A DNA stretch of 64,000 nucleotides from Taenia hydatigena (GCA_036345935.2 JADWOT020001242.1:38020-102019), one strand, 5' to 3'. Positions 24,761-36,720 are shown, counted from the stretch's first letter. The notes: generated from the letters alone by a model not told the origin. Numbers and translations: made by a program.

Positions 24761-25239
24761 GGAACCATATTTAACTATACTACATCAACAGCCAGAGCTT
24801 GTTTAGATCATTTCTTGACCAAAGCATAAGACTTATGGAACGCAGCGCAGCCAATGCTTTATCCTTCCTTCTTTCCTTAATAAATTAGCATGGACACACA
24901 CTCAAATTTGTGATGGTTCCAGCTGTGCCCCGATATGCACCGCCACTTCTTTCCATTGTGGCAGAACGAGGACTGCTGTTGATATATGGTTTTCGTTTCA
25001 TTTCACTTAGTCTTAAAGATGCCTAACTTCAATTCTCTATCGCTTAAATACTTTGAGTTCACTGATGCTCTCTGGGTATCCTATAGACTTATTTATTAGC
25101 CTGTACTAACAACCCGAATAAAGCAGCTATTGCTGCGTAATAACAATAATAAACAAAAAAATTGTAAAGCACAGCTATCTAACAAATGATTATCGTTATT
25201 TATTTTGCAAGAAAAACGTGACGAAAACCCATAAAGTGC

Positions 25240-25800
25240 TGTTTACTCTTACCTGGGATGTGTGCAAAGTAATTGCATAGGCAAAATTCTGATTCCATGT
25301 GGTCACTCGATTAGCCCATGTTCAACGATATAGACGCTAGTGGAGCAAGATGCATCCCCGTGTGAATTGAAGGATTAAATACCATTGCTGCCAAATAATC
25401 CCTGATAGTTTAGATATGTTGTCGCTTTAGAGGTCCCAATGCAACGACAGGAGGAATGGTACTACTACCGCCAATGACCTTGAAGATGAAGAGCGAAAAA
25501 TTTAATTTAAAGGCTTGTTTTCCTAATACGAAAGTACTAACAGCGATCAAATAAGGTATTTATATATCGCCTTCATGATTTATGCTTTTTTATTTTAAAT
25601 GACGCATGATGCATTCGGTTTGATTTTTGTATTCCACTTGATTAACTGATGCAAATCTAATTTGAACTCGAAGATGTTAATGAGGATACTCGTGTAGCCA
25701 TATTTTTTTAAATTTTTACATACGTTTATGTGTTTACCTTTTTGAAAAAACATGCAAAGGCAACGTTTTTTTATTTTATTCCCCCTATACCACCGCTGCA
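25240..25800 (+). repeat. E-family repeat, solitary copy
   Basis: CTTACCTGGGATGTGTGC at the start, CTACTACCGCCAATGACC at about 25462, a diverged GCATGATGCATTCGG at about 25607, and AGGCAACGTTTTTTTATT at about 25759. An S-family fragment adjoins its end. Confidence 0.55.
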
Positions 25801-25813
25801 GCGTTCCAAAACT

Positions 25814-25852
25814 TCCTTGAAAGCAAAAGAATATATATATATATATATATAC
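25814..25852 (+). repeat. S-family fragment ending in an (AT)n run
   Basis: CTTCCTTGAAAGCAAAAGAA is followed directly by about eleven AT dinucleotides. The ATATAT part of the S family appears to have expanded into a microsatellite here, right at the end of an E-family copy. Confidence 0.5.
25831..25851. repeat. (AT)n microsatellite
   Basis: An uninterrupted run of alternating A and T within the S-family fragment. Confidence 0.85.
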
Positions 25853-25859
25853 GCCGAAT

Positions 25860-27149
25860 AGAAAGAAGTCTTAGCCGCCGGCATGACCCAGAAACCCCGT
25901 CACCTGTCAATGGCTACAGAGCCACTCAAGTGACCGCATCGAATGGATTACCGAATTCATCTAATGCGAAAAGCAATGATAGAAAGAGGGTATAAAGTGA
26001 TGAGAAGAGGGAGAGAATAGAGAAGATGCAGTGATAAAAAAATGGATGCAGTCGATGGGAATAAAAGGATGTGCATACAAGGCTATGGTCATTCTTCCTC
26101 CAACAATGCCGAATCTGCCTTTTCGAGAGGCCAGTCCACCTGCTTCAACTTCTGCCTTTGCTAGGCACCATTTCCTCTCTACTCCAATGATATCTCTATA
26201 CTTTAATCCCCAGTTCCTGCTGGTCCTTACTCTCGTCCTCATTCTTAGGTTTCCTATTCCCCTTCTTCACTCACTTCCCTTCCCTTCTTTTCCTACCTTC
26301 TCAATGTCAGTGAACCAATTTTAAGCTTTTCAAAGGCATCCGCATTGAGATACTGCACCTATCATTACTTGGCTATTTACATTCCTAAGTATCACTTATA
26401 AATGGCCTGGTATGTTCGAATGGGGTGGTCATCAAAGTTCTTAAATGTTTAATTTAGGGCTTTGAAATGCATGCTCATCCATTTGAATTCATAGTAAGCA
26501 GTGCAAAATCCAAATTTCTAAGTTCTTCCTCCGTTTCAGACAACCCTCAGCTCTTCATTAGCAGCATTCTCACCCACCTTTTCTGCTTAACTAGGCATGA
26601 ACATTACGTCATTATATTAACCTGTCTCGCCCTGTCTAACACCTCGAAAATCACAAAAGGATCAGTACTATGGTCAGCCAATGGAGTCCCTTGATGACAA
26701 ATTAAAAGTATTATCAAAAAAAGTTGGATTATCACCCATTAAAAAGAATTTACAATTTTTAAAAAGGTTTACCTACACGAGCTATGCTCAAGATATCTTT
26801 AAGATATAATCCCATGGGTGTGCAGCCCAACGATGGCTCATAAACGTATCTTAGAGCAGGCTTTAAATTTGTCGGGGAACATGACTTGAGAACATAGAAT
26901 AACCGATACGCGACGATTACACTACTGATGATCTCATCGGCATCTTGAAGGCGTTGCGGACTTCAAGAGGTAGCAGTGCCGGCACTGTCTCGCCAATTTG
27001 AGCTTTCATCATTTCCAAATCCAGGCAGGCATGGAATGCGGGATACTACAGAATGGAGAGGAAATGTACAGCATGGTGGAAGGAAGTTTAAAAAAACTAT
27101 GGATTTTATTAACTCATGCACAGTTAAATAAAATATGGTAATCCATCAT
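25860..27149. other. No supported feature; purine block then pyrimidine block
   Basis: Purine-rich about 25960-26030, then pyrimidine-rich about 26090-26300, which explains the complementary open frames at 25961-26324. Confidence 0.4.
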
Positions 27150-27460
27150 TCGTGACTTCATTTATTCACCCCACTCGCCATCCATGCATGAGGTTTTGCC
27201 CTGGTTAATGGGTCTTGTCGATTGATCGCCTGCTTGACGAGGTAACCCAAGTGCAACGGGGACACGGTGCATGCACTTATCGACCCATCGATTGACCAGC
27301 GTCGATGAGTCAGCAAAGGGGCGCGCGTTGAGAGTGCAGCCCATGGAAATCTCAACCACACATCCACCAACCCGTTCAGCCACGACTTATCGACGATCAC
27401 ATGTGGACGTCAGTTCCCATCGCCTTTCTGCCACGAACTTTGCTTTGAGGTAGTAGGAGT
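27150..27460. repeat. GC-rich island, probable inserted repeat
   Basis: About 310 bases clearly richer in G+C than the surroundings, with CpG-containing phrases (GGGGCGCGCGTTGAGAG, GTCGATGAGTCAGC) and the repeated short phrase ATCGAC/TCGATG. Three overlapping open frames on both strands are explained by the low frequency of stops in such sequence. I suspect a dispersed repeat copy but see no second copy in the window. Confidence 0.4.
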
Positions 27461-27962
27461 GGGCGTGGGGCAAGGTATTATTTTAAATGCTAGTAAAATC
27501 GCTTAGTGATTAGAAGACTATTAGCAAAAGGTACCTCATTACAAAATATATTTTGAGGCTAGCGGAGAGACACAAGAGGACAGTGCGTGCCGTTATGAAT
27601 TTTGCTCGAGTTAACCATCACATTAAATGACTTTTAATATGTCATGGATTGAACAGAGTATACGCAGCCAAAATTTTTGTGCAACTGTCTGCTGCCAGCA
27701 AACAAATCCTCGTCTATCATTTAAAATAACGGTGGCAGGAGAGGAAGACGATTAACTGAGTTGACGGTCCGCCAATTCGCCAATGTCAATGACACTGTTT
27801 ACCATATGAGGAGACCGAAACGTGATGTGGGCACCTATTTGCAGCTTAATCATCTAAAATGACTCATGCATTGAATAGTTAGGTGTTGGCATAAAGCTTG
27901 AGGACTTCAATATCAACAGACAGAAGAAAATGAGTTTCTGGCATAGCCTGGACACGAGCGTG

Positions 27963-28038
27963 CGCAGCTGGGGCAAAGTGGCTACCTCTGTGACCCTGAC
28001 CAAGACTGACAGTCCAAAAAAACAAAGTATTACACTAT
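27963..28038 (+). repeat. S-family partial copy, forward
   Basis: The second half of the family only (GTGGCTACCTCTGTGACCCTGACC to AACAAAGTATTACAC). It lies head-on against the reverse copy at 28045-28178, giving a near-palindrome centred on about 28041. Confidence 0.65.
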
Positions 28039-28044
28039 TGTGGT

Positions 28045-28178
28045 GCTTTCTTTGTTTGTACTACCGGTTTTAATCAGGGTCACAGAGGTGGCCGTACTGC
28101 CCTAGCTGCAAAGGCTGGCCTCCGGGACATGTCAGCAGCCCAAATCATTCTGTCCGGTAAATATATATATATTCTACC
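28045..28178 (-). repeat. S-family copy, reverse
   Basis: CTTTGTTTGTACTACCGG, then CAGAGGTGGCCGTACTGCCC, ending in an ATATATAT segment. It lies beside the M-family copy at 28185-28598. Confidence 0.7.
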
Positions 28179-28184
28179 GAATTC

Positions 28185-28598
28185 ATATAATATGAAAAGC
28201 GGAAAGATAATCCGACTCTATAGGGTTATTATCCCGATCTCTACCGCTTGTGGCGTGTTGCGGCGGTGCAAAGGAAGTGCATTTGCTACGGATGGGCCAA
28301 GAACGACGTCCGCCTCCGGCATCTATCCCTTCTCCGTGTTCTACAAGAAAGCTATCAACAAATGAAGCGATGCTGGCCATGAACCACCCCTAATATACTT
28401 GCTTAAGGAGATCGGTTTGTTAATGCCCCCCTACGGACATACTGATGGTCGGCAGAACCACTTATTCTGAACTTTCTTCCAAAGCCAAACGAAACCTGGA
28501 AGTGCAATGCACTGCCAAGAGAGATCACTGACGTTGGTGTCAGGCATCGCCTCAATCGCGTCGAATGTCGGCCAGTGGCATGGTTAGCTCGTAGGTGC
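28185..28598 (-). repeat. M-family repeat, reverse copy
   Basis: Reads on the - strand with the same layout as 9880-10345, including the MAS-starting frame (28380 down to 28183). It is flanked by S copies on both sides in outward orientation, the opposite of the arrangement at 9.7-10.8 kb. S and M therefore look like independent families that cluster together. Confidence 0.7.
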
Positions 28599-28775
28599 TC
28601 CCTTGAAGGCAAAAGAAGGCAGAATGCTAAAGTGGAATGTATATATTCACCGGACAGAGGGAAAAAGGCTACTGGCATGGCTCAGAGGCCAGCCCACGCA
28701 GCTAAAGCAATACGGCCTCCTCTCTGTGACCTTGACCAAACCGGCAGTTCCATCAAACAAAGTACCACAATTATT
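28597..28775 (+). repeat. S-family copy, forward
   Basis: One of the best-preserved copies: CTCCCTTGAAGGCAAAAGAAG, AGAATGCTAAAGTGG, GGACAGAGGGAAAAAGGC, GGCCTCCTCTCTGTGACC, then CAAACAAAGTACCAC. It is joined directly to the M-family copy below 28598. Confidence 0.75.
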
Positions 28776-29399
28776 GCCATTTAGTAATGTTGGCAAAGGT
28801 TTGGGCAAAAGGTCGTCTACAATATCATACAGTCTTGTTAGTGATAAGTAATGCGGGGCACAATGGCGATGTAAAATGGGGGATTCATTGCAAGATTTAA
28901 AGTGAGTTTTTAATTTAGGAAAAGCGGGAAGCTGACACTCTTACCGCATTCCATCTGAAGATATAACTGCGCATTTATGCAACTAGGGCATATGAACTCA
29001 AGCGTAGGATTATTAATAGATTCACAATAAAAATTAAATTACTTGAGCATGTGAAAATATGTGTTAAACTAAGTGCTATATGTATAATTTAAAAAAAGGC
29101 AGAAATTAAAGGGCACGATTTCATGAATATACAATGTTTTGTAATTGCTTGAATCTGGACCAATTCTTTGAATTGGCTAACCAGCCAATTATTTTCAAGT
29201 TCACTGGCGGTGGCATTGTTTATCCTTCTAATAAGGTGTTGAACTAATCGCTGTAATGGGAGCGGCAAAATTTCGACAGAAGTGACTCTATTCTCCAAAG
29301 AAGGGCAATCAATAGAAACTTCGTGACAATGACTTCGCGGACCCTAAAATTCCACAGGAACTTGTATGTATTTACTGGAATATATTTTGATTAGCGTTG

Positions 29400-29525
29400 G
29401 CCATCACTTCGCTAATAACTCAGGTAAGAATAGGTTGCATTTTATGACTTCTTATTGTGCCACTTATGCACAAAGTAAAAACTGATAGCCTTTTACTAGA
29501 CAAGTCAAATTTACTGTTAATTCTC
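29400..29525 (-). repeat. E-family boundary segment, reverse copy
   Basis: AACTCAGGTAAGAATAGG followed by TTGCATTTTATGAC is the reverse complement of the E-family start. It matches 35040-35150 in direct orientation. Only the segment around the family start is recognisable. Confidence 0.45.
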
Positions 29526-29829
29526 AATTTTTCCAGGATTGACACACGGATAAGGGTGCTTCATTAGAATCGCTGTAGTGCTCACGTCCGCATGATATGC
29601 AGATAATATTATTTAAGCCAGTGTTTATCCACAGCCGAAACGTGGTTAGAAGTCTTTGGGTAAGAAGATAAAGAGGCTGATTGTTCTACGCGAGCGCCAT
29701 CATTTTTTAAAGATAAAAGCAACAAAAGTGCTGTGCCGTGTATGTCGCCGTTTCCATCTCTATATATTTTAAATTAGGCATTGGTCGCTGGCTTGTACGG
29801 GGCTAAAGAGTCAGGCCTCCTGTAATGGG

Positions 29830-29951
29830 GACTGCATTTGAAGTAGCGAGAGCCGAGCTCTTGTCGTCGGAACACCGATTTGTACCATGTGACTGCAGCT
29901 GAAATAGCGAGAACCGAGAATTTGTCGTTGGAACATCGATTTGTACCATTT
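29830..29951. repeat. 61-bp direct tandem duplication
   Basis: Two adjacent units starting GACTGCATTTGAAGTAGCGAG (29830) and GACTGCAGCTGAAATAGCGAG (29891), both ending CGATTTGTACCAT. They differ at about nine positions. Confidence 0.85.
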
Positions 29952-30327
29952 GTACCACTTGCATCTAAAACTCGTAACACTTTGGCATTACTGGTAGGTT
30001 TACTTCCTTGCCAACGTGGGGAACTTATATTCTAATTCACTCAATAATTAGGTCTGTCCGCGAATTACTACGAAAAATTTTGGTAAGAGGAAGCGGAGAA
30101 GACAGAGCACAAAGCAGCAAATAGTAGGAATTTGTAAAGAGTTAGTGCAGTTCTCGTCAGTGCGTAAAGAGACTGTTTTGAGACAACATATATTTTGCTG
30201 CTTACTTTGGGCGGCTTGATTCAAGATTTGACCTCAATTGGAAAAAAAGTTGTTTTTCGTTTGTGTTTGCTTGTAGCAGTTACCGTGCCAAACATTATTA
30301 ATGTAGTTCTGGTTGGTATGAAGAAAT

Positions 30328-30563
30328 GTTTGGGTCTCAGAATCTTTTTCACCTTTGCAACAGCTCACGACAGTACCCGTGTTATTGTTGCTATTTAGAT
30401 TCCTCCAATGCGAGCTAATTTAATCGCGAAATTGGAATGCGAGGATCATGTTCACTTTGCCGCGGTACTTTGTGTCGCTTTTAGTGGTGAGTTGGTCAGG
30501 TTTGGGACTCAGAGGCATGTTTCCTTTTGCAACAGGCCATGATAGTGCGCGTGTTAATATTGC
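30328..30563. repeat. Diverged direct duplication, spacing 171 bp
   Basis: TGTTTGGGTCTCAGAATC...TTTGCAACAGCTCACGACAGT (30328-30392) and TTTGGGACTCAGAGGC...TTTGCAACAGGCCATGATAGT (30499-30563) match over about 65 bases. The 171-base offset is close to the satellite periods in this window. The frames read across it are chance. Confidence 0.6.
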
Positions 30564-31120
30564 CAGTGTATGACGTGTCGATTTCTGGCAGCTTAAGTCG
30601 GTGCATCTGCATGGCATTTCACGTGCACAATAATGACTATTTATTCTCTTTGTATGTAAGCGAATTGGTTTAGAGAAGGAAAACGAAAGCACCAAAAGTG
30701 TTAGGCCACATATTTTACTGTTTCTACCTATATGCAATCTGATAAAGGCCTTAGTTGTTGACCTTTTATTGTGCAGAGAATACAGATCCCCTGTAATATA
30801 ATTTTACTCGAATTTAAAATTCGTTGAAATTCTGTATTAATGTTTAGTTTACTTCCACGTCTATGTAGGGCTGTTTTGTCACTTACTGCAGTACATTGAG
30901 GGTAGTCTCGATTAGAAGCGGAGATGACAGTAAACAAAGCAGCAATCTATCATTACTTATTCGATTTGCAAATGATAGGAATATTTGCTTAGCATCTTCT
31001 TGATTCCGTGGCGCCTAACAGCAATTTTACGCGCTAAAATTAACGAGTTCGGATAGTCGCGCATTTAAGGAGAATGCTTTAGCAAAAAGTCTAAGATAAC
31101 CAATGTCGATAGTTGGGATC

Positions 31121-31132
31121 CTTTTTTTTTTT
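31121..31132. repeat. T12 homopolymer
   Basis: Twelve consecutive T. It could be the tail of a retroposed copy on the - strand, but no recognisable body adjoins it. Confidence 0.8.
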
Positions 31133-31630
31133 GAACCAAAATTTTATGAGGCAGTTCTATTATGAGAGACCTAAAAATCATCAAATTAGCTCAATGTCAA
31201 AGATGACAGTTAGCTGCATAACGGTTTGTGAGAATGCTTGTGGAAAATTTTCGCGACAGAATGGGAGCACTAGCCGGAAGATAAGGAGCTTCAAATTTTG
31301 AAGAAGGAACAGATGCCAAGCATGCGTGTCTTTATTAGAAATTGTGCATAAGATATTGTTAAATTTCGGATTGCCTCTGACAGACTTTATGTAGGGAGAT
31401 TATAGTGGCATAAAAGCTGAGGAATAACGAGCATAATGCTAATACTACTTTTATTTAGATTCTATAAAATTGATAAAACTAGAACCTATTTAGTTCTGCG
31501 ATAGTTTTTAGCAAATATTCTGTTACGCATCACCAGCGTTGATTTGGTCGATGTGTAGAGAGCCTATTGTGGAGATATTTGGGAGAACACATGCATTTTG
31601 CCGTCACGCTTCACGTCCTCTTTGTTTCAG

Positions 31631-31720
31631 CAATAACCGCGATGCGGATCCAGAATTTTCTGCTGTTTTGATTGCTTGCTGTAGTTTATTGGCAAATTTT
31701 GCCATCTTAGTTCTTGATAT
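31631..31720 (+). CDS. Candidate exon A of a three-exon model, hydrophobic
   Basis: TCCTCTTTGTTTCAG|C and GATAT|GTAGGT are good splice sites around exactly 90 bases. The frame reads NNRDADPEFSAVLIACC and continues with a hydrophobic helix-like run. It ends with two bases of a codon, which matches the start phase of 33116-33363 across a 1,395-base intron. The upstream exon was not found. Confidence 0.3.
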
Positions 31721-33115
31721 GTAGGTGCCTTTGCTTGAATAGGTGAATGAGAGAGCAGTACGCTCTCTAAAATGGCTTTTATCGAAGTGTTCTCATTTTT
31801 CATAAAATGGGGTAGCCCGACAAGCCCAAACAGCTTGCGGTCGTTCATCAATATGACTTTGGACTAACTTGGGGCATAAATGCATTTAGCAAGAATTGTT
31901 GCGTGCGTCGTTTTTGGGGTGGCCAACCGTTGTACATCGTTTTATTTTCTGGCGAATAAAACGCAGCCATTTCTGAATAGTCGGGGTAGGGGGGTGGAAA
32001 GCCATCTATTAAAGTCATTTCTCTATCTAAAGCATTTATAGTTGCGATGCAGACAGTCTTGTGGCATAAAGCATGGGTGCAGCCATTGCTTGGGAGGCTG
32101 ACCAGGATCGTTTGGTGTTATGCGTACCCATGAGTCGTACCACCTGGCCAATGGAATGACAGTTCCAGCCACGTAAGCGTGACACTTCCCTGATTACAAC
32201 CTTTACTGAAGTTGCCCTCAGAAATGCTCCTCGCAACACTGATCTGAAATACTTTGGCTGTTGAGCAGTATTTATTGTGACATGTGCTCCTTATCACAAA
32301 GTCGCTTAGCAAGGCGGTTGTTTGCACTTAAAGTAATAAATTTGATGAGGACTACTTGCTTTTTCCCTGTTTTTGAGCAAAAGTTTGTCCGTTTGATCAA
32401 CCATCTCAAGGTTATTTGATTATATGGACTATGCGACTGTTAGTATCGTGCAGAGCTTTTCAGCCAAACAGGAAAGCCACGCCTCGACCGCAAGGCAAGA
32501 TGCCACTGGCTTCTCTTTTGTAGAAATTTACTCCATTAAACAAATTGCTTTTGTATGTAACCTCTTTGCTACGGGAGGCTTGTCGAGCATTTCTAAATAG
32601 ATTGCGCAAATTTTTATTCCGGGTGGAATTGCGAGGTCCATCCCTGCGATACGCGTGTTTTTGCTGCACAACTTTGTGGCTGGACGCTGTCTTGCTATCC
32701 GAATTCAAACGCTTGGTCATTTGTTGCCACTGGGACTCCAAACCGATTTTGAAATGCAGGCTGAAGCATTGAATTCTAATTCGAGAAAGGCGGCAGAGCC
32801 AAGATGAAGTCCCTTTTAGGACAGTTATTAATCATTGACTACGCAGTTATTGAATCTGTACTGCAGCGTTTGAAAAAGTTTGTACTTTCATCTAAAAACT
32901 TTTCAATTTTTATAGTGTTGTTGCATTGTAATGGCTTAACCTCTGCTAAAGAATGTTGTACGTAGTCGTCAGAGCTCGAAAACACCACTTCAGTAAGAGC
33001 AGTAGTACCTCAGAACTGTGTTGACCCTTAAGTGCTCTCATTGCCGACTTTCCTGTTTTCTAAATGAGTGGTTTTACTCTCCCAATCGGGCAAATCCATC
33101 TACAAGTCTACTCAG

Positions 33116-33363
33116 GCCACTAGCAGAGTTATTGTTGGATTCACGGGTAGCATGTAGACTAAACGCAAGCATAACTGTGGTGGCCGAAAGGATTAAGCCG
33201 CTGCAAATTATTCCTGATCTGATTGTGAGATTTTTGCATAGAAGGCGCCTATGGGTTAAGGTGGTTAAAAGGCTTCTCCATCTTTACCGCAGCGATTCAA
33301 TTATCCCTTTTCTTGAAGGTGTGCGAAAAGGAGTGGTGAATCCGAAGCCACCGATGGAGTCAG
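33116..33363 (+). CDS. Candidate exon B of a three-exon model, helical and basic
   Basis: The frame is open from 33018, but splicing at CTACTCAG|GCC (33115) fits exon A in phase. The donor TCAG|GTGAGTG at 33363 is strong. Residues include PLAELLLDSRVACRLNASI, VVAERIKPLQIIPDLIVRF and VKVVKRLLHLYRSDSIIPF. The alternation of leucine-rich helices is reminiscent of HEAT/armadillo-type repeats, but that is only an impression. The acceptor's pyrimidine tract is weak; AAATGAG at 33068 is an alternative. Confidence 0.35.
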
Positions 33364-33815
33364 GTGAGTGAAATGCTTACGTGAGGGCCACTTATGCTCT
33401 TCTCATCAAACGCCTCGTTGTTGACTTAACTGAATGAGTCCGTGAACCGATCGATAAATCGGTAAGGCAGCCTGATGTGCGGGGGTCTATGTCTTTTATC
33501 TGGATGGGCTGTCAGTCGATAAGATCCCAGGCCGATCCAGGCCACAGAGGCTAAATGAGTGGACGCAAAGATACCAATTTGAACAAATCTGCTTTTGCTT
33601 ATGACACGAGGCGATTATGAGATTCGATCAGCGGCAAGTTCTCAAACATCTTTCGCTTTCTATCACTCTTTGCTCACTATACTTCCTGTCTTTAATTTCC
33701 CCCTCGAGCCAGCTAAGGTGTTGCAAAAGATGTTAATACATTTGCAGTGCGTTCGGAGCTCCGTCGTGAACTCCAATTAGTTAAAAAATAGTTATTCAGT
33801 AGGTTCCATTCTCAG

Positions 33816-33886
33816 CTTTGATAATCAACTTCACCGCAGAGTTAGGTGACGTGTCAACCTGCGGTTGGTTTTTGTACCTTCTCTAA
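33816..33886 (+). CDS. Candidate exon C of a three-exon model, terminal
   Basis: The acceptor GGTTCCATTCTCAG ends at 33815. Its phase fits the single base left over by exon B. The frame (LIINFTAELGDVSTCGWF and a few more residues) ends at TAA 33884-33886. Phase agreement at both junctions is what makes me list the three together. Confidence 0.25.
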
Positions 33887-33889
33887 AAG

Positions 33890-34980
33890 GGATGTCGGTA
33901 TACATGCCTGGACTACATTCATTTAATTTCACGGTACTAATTTTAGGCGGTTAACTTTATGCGACTTGAGTGCCTCCTGTAAACATCATGGAAGCTTTAA
34001 ACTTGGTCAGCCTCATATATCCACTCTAAGCTGATCAAAGTGACTACCGCACTTTCACGAAGTAGAATAGACAGGTAGGTGGTGGATTAGTAGATGAAGG
34101 CATTAGCGAAATGGCGGAGAAGTCATTGGACAGAAGGCCCTACTTTTGTTACTTTACGTCGCTTCTGCTTCTATGCCCTACTCTAATAGCTAAAAAACTA
34201 AGGCGTGATCAAATAAGTACTTCAAGCGTTTCGGTAAGGGAATAATGACCTACAAAGCATAGAGGTAGAACATTGATTACGGCAAATTGAGGAAGGCGAA
34301 TCCAAACAGGAAGGACAAGCCGGATGAACGCCTAAATCTTTCAAGTCTTCCCAGCACTGTGACTTGAAGACCATAATTGGGGCATCAGAGATGAGCGACA
34401 AAAAAGGGCAAGGCATGCGCAAGGGCTACCTCGACATCACGTAAACGGGATGCGGGCAATGAGCACACTGTGGGGCATTCACACATCGCCGAGGTAATTG
34501 AGGAGGGGTTCGCCAATTAACGATGCCCGGACTTATCTCGGATCATAGGAAATGGGAGGCGATGACAAACCGGAACTTATATTCTATGCTGATGCTGAAA
34601 GGTTTGTTACATGGAAGGCGAGTCATTTTAAATAATGCAGTGAGGACTACCTTTTCATCGTCATTTGTGATGATTTTTGCAAAGACTGCTGTAATACTTA
34701 TGTTCCTTAGATGTGCTTTGTTGACTAGAGGCGGAAGGACAAAATGAACCTAGTCGTAGAGCAGCGTGGCCGCTCTTTTGAGGTCGACACATGCCCGCTG
34801 GTAAATTGAATCCGTTGCTACACTGAAATCTCTTGCGTTCGACAAAAGAGAGATATATTTTTCCTGCGACTTCTCCAAATTACTGGGACCTACTTGACAG
34901 CAATGACTGTGCGAGATGTGAATTCTACAAAGTAGGAAGTTGTGCCGCGTCTGACGGGATCATAATTTGTTAAGCATGGG
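33890..34980. other. No supported feature
   Basis: A 74-codon frame at 34523-34747 (+) has no splice support. No repeats recognised. Confidence 0.4.
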
Positions 34981-34984
34981 CTCC

Positions 34985-35155
34985 TTAATGAACAATTCAG
35001 GAATAGAATTCTGCCTTTGGCGTTACTTTGCATAAAGTCCAGGTAAGAAGGAGTTGCATTTTATGGTTTTTTACTATGCCTGATATGCACAAATTGACAA
35101 AAGCCACTTACTAGATAGTTCGGCTTCGCCCTAAATTCCCGAGTTTTTATTTTTG
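34985..35155 (-). repeat. E-family boundary segment, reverse copy
   Basis: GAATTCTGCCTTTGGCGTTAC then CCAGGTAAGAAGGAGTTGC corresponds in reverse to the start of the copy at 18640 (GTAACGCCAAAGG-like). The rest of the family is not evident on the low-coordinate side. Confidence 0.45.
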
Positions 35156-35459
35156 ATGTGCAGTAAAATAACTTCACACCAGTTACTGCACTGCTTGCAT
35201 TTAGGTCACCTTCGGTGGTCACTGAGAGGGAGCGGCAGTCTCTTATATTGTCTTATAAGGTGGCGAGACAATTTGGCTGACAAAGCAGGCCATTTCTTTC
35301 AGTTGGGTTGGACTGCAAAATGGGTCAGTTAACGTAAGTAAAGAGGGCATTTAGACAATGGCGGCACTAAGCACAGAGTCGTTAAAGCATTGACAGGCTA
35401 GAGGAGGGGTTGCATTTATTTAACTACTTTCCATGCTCATTTCCTGACTGTACAATTTG

Positions 35460-36720
35460 TATGCGTGAGTGGGCGAACGCTAAACAGAGATGTAAGGGAC
35501 TCGGAGGACATGGCTTAGATAGGTAGGTAGATAGATAGATGGAAGCAGGAATGGATAGGCAAAATGGCTGGCGAGGCAGGAACGTTGACACCTAATAGGA
35601 GTGGAATGGTTGGGGGCTAGATGACTGCAGAGGATCTGAGGCAGATATATCGAGAAGCAAGTTGCTGAGTGATACGGAGTGAACATCTGGCGAGAAATTG
35701 AGACTGCTTTATAAAGAATTAGCCTCTGTGTTGATGGTAGCTAGAAGTCTGGTGTATCACTGAGGTGCACAAGTGAAGGTGATGAACGAGAAGAAGGCGA
35801 TGCGTATAGTCATGCAAATGGGGTGTGGGTTGATAGGAAGTAGGCATAAAGCAGATAGTGCGAGAAGTGGGTTAAGGGTTGGTGAGAGCTACGTGCCCAT
35901 GTGGGTGCTTGAGCTGGGAACGTAAGAAGGTGGCCTTGCAGACAGTGGTAGTTGTGGAGATGGTCAGATAGTGAGGCAACATACAATATGTTGTTAAGGT
36001 GAGTGGGACTAGGGTAAGTTTTTAAAAAAACGGGCTGTAGGGCGATACGAACTGATAATCCAGAATGAGCCAAGGCTGATAAGCAGATAGATCAAGTTTT
36101 AGCATGAAGAGAAATAGAAGATGAAGGTGAGGGTTGGGAACCTAGCAAGACAGGCAGGGAAGGGATGCTGATGTGTGGGCGATTAGATTTAAAAATGGCA
36201 GACACTAGACAACTAGTAATTATGAAAAGTAAGTAGACATTGAGTTGGATGAGTAGAGAATCAGACTGTTTTTAAAGTAGGTACTTTAAGAGAAATTGTG
36301 GCGGAGTGTTAAATGATTGGGTTCACATGTGATAACGCATGAATGAGGATAGAATGTAGGTGATGAGTGTTGTTATAGGAAGTAGACGGTTAAGGAGGAA
36401 AAATGAGTAAGAAACGTGGAACAATAGGCTTTGAATTAACGAGAAGTAGAAATGCAGAAGGGGTCGAGGCACAGAGGTAGAGAACTAAGCTATGGGGTCG
36501 TGATTTGTGGTCGGCTAGCTCGAAATGCTTAGGATTAATGGGAATCAGACATGGAGACAGGGGCAATGGGAAGTAAGATTGCCAGTGCACAAAGGCGTGG
36601 GAGATTGAGACAGGTAGGTGCTGGAGTGCTGGCGATGAAGCGCCGGGCAGGATTGATATTGAGCGGCTGGAAACGGTGACTGTGGTAAGGCAGAAGAAAT
36701 ATGCTTTTAGCAACATGGAC
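35460..36720. other. Purine-rich tract on the + strand
   Basis: About 1.2 kb in which the + strand is dominated by G and A (for example GGTAGGTAGATAGATAGATGG at 35519), so the - strand is pyrimidine-rich and carries long open frames (36725-36390, 36073-35810) rich in Pro, Ser, Leu and His. These frames look compositional. Similar but shorter purine-rich blocks lie at 13270-13720, 25960-26030 and 62280-62900. Confidence 0.5.

Noticed and set aside
27158..27453. Gene in the GC-rich island
   Set aside because: Three overlapping frames on both strands are all open, which indicates few stops by composition rather than a specific coding frame.
30420..30737. 105-codon - strand frame
   Set aside because: It runs across a local duplication whose units it reads differently, so it is not a conserved frame.
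31121..31132. Poly(T) run as the tail of a retroposed gene
   Set aside because: No processed-gene body or flanking duplication could be recognised beside it.
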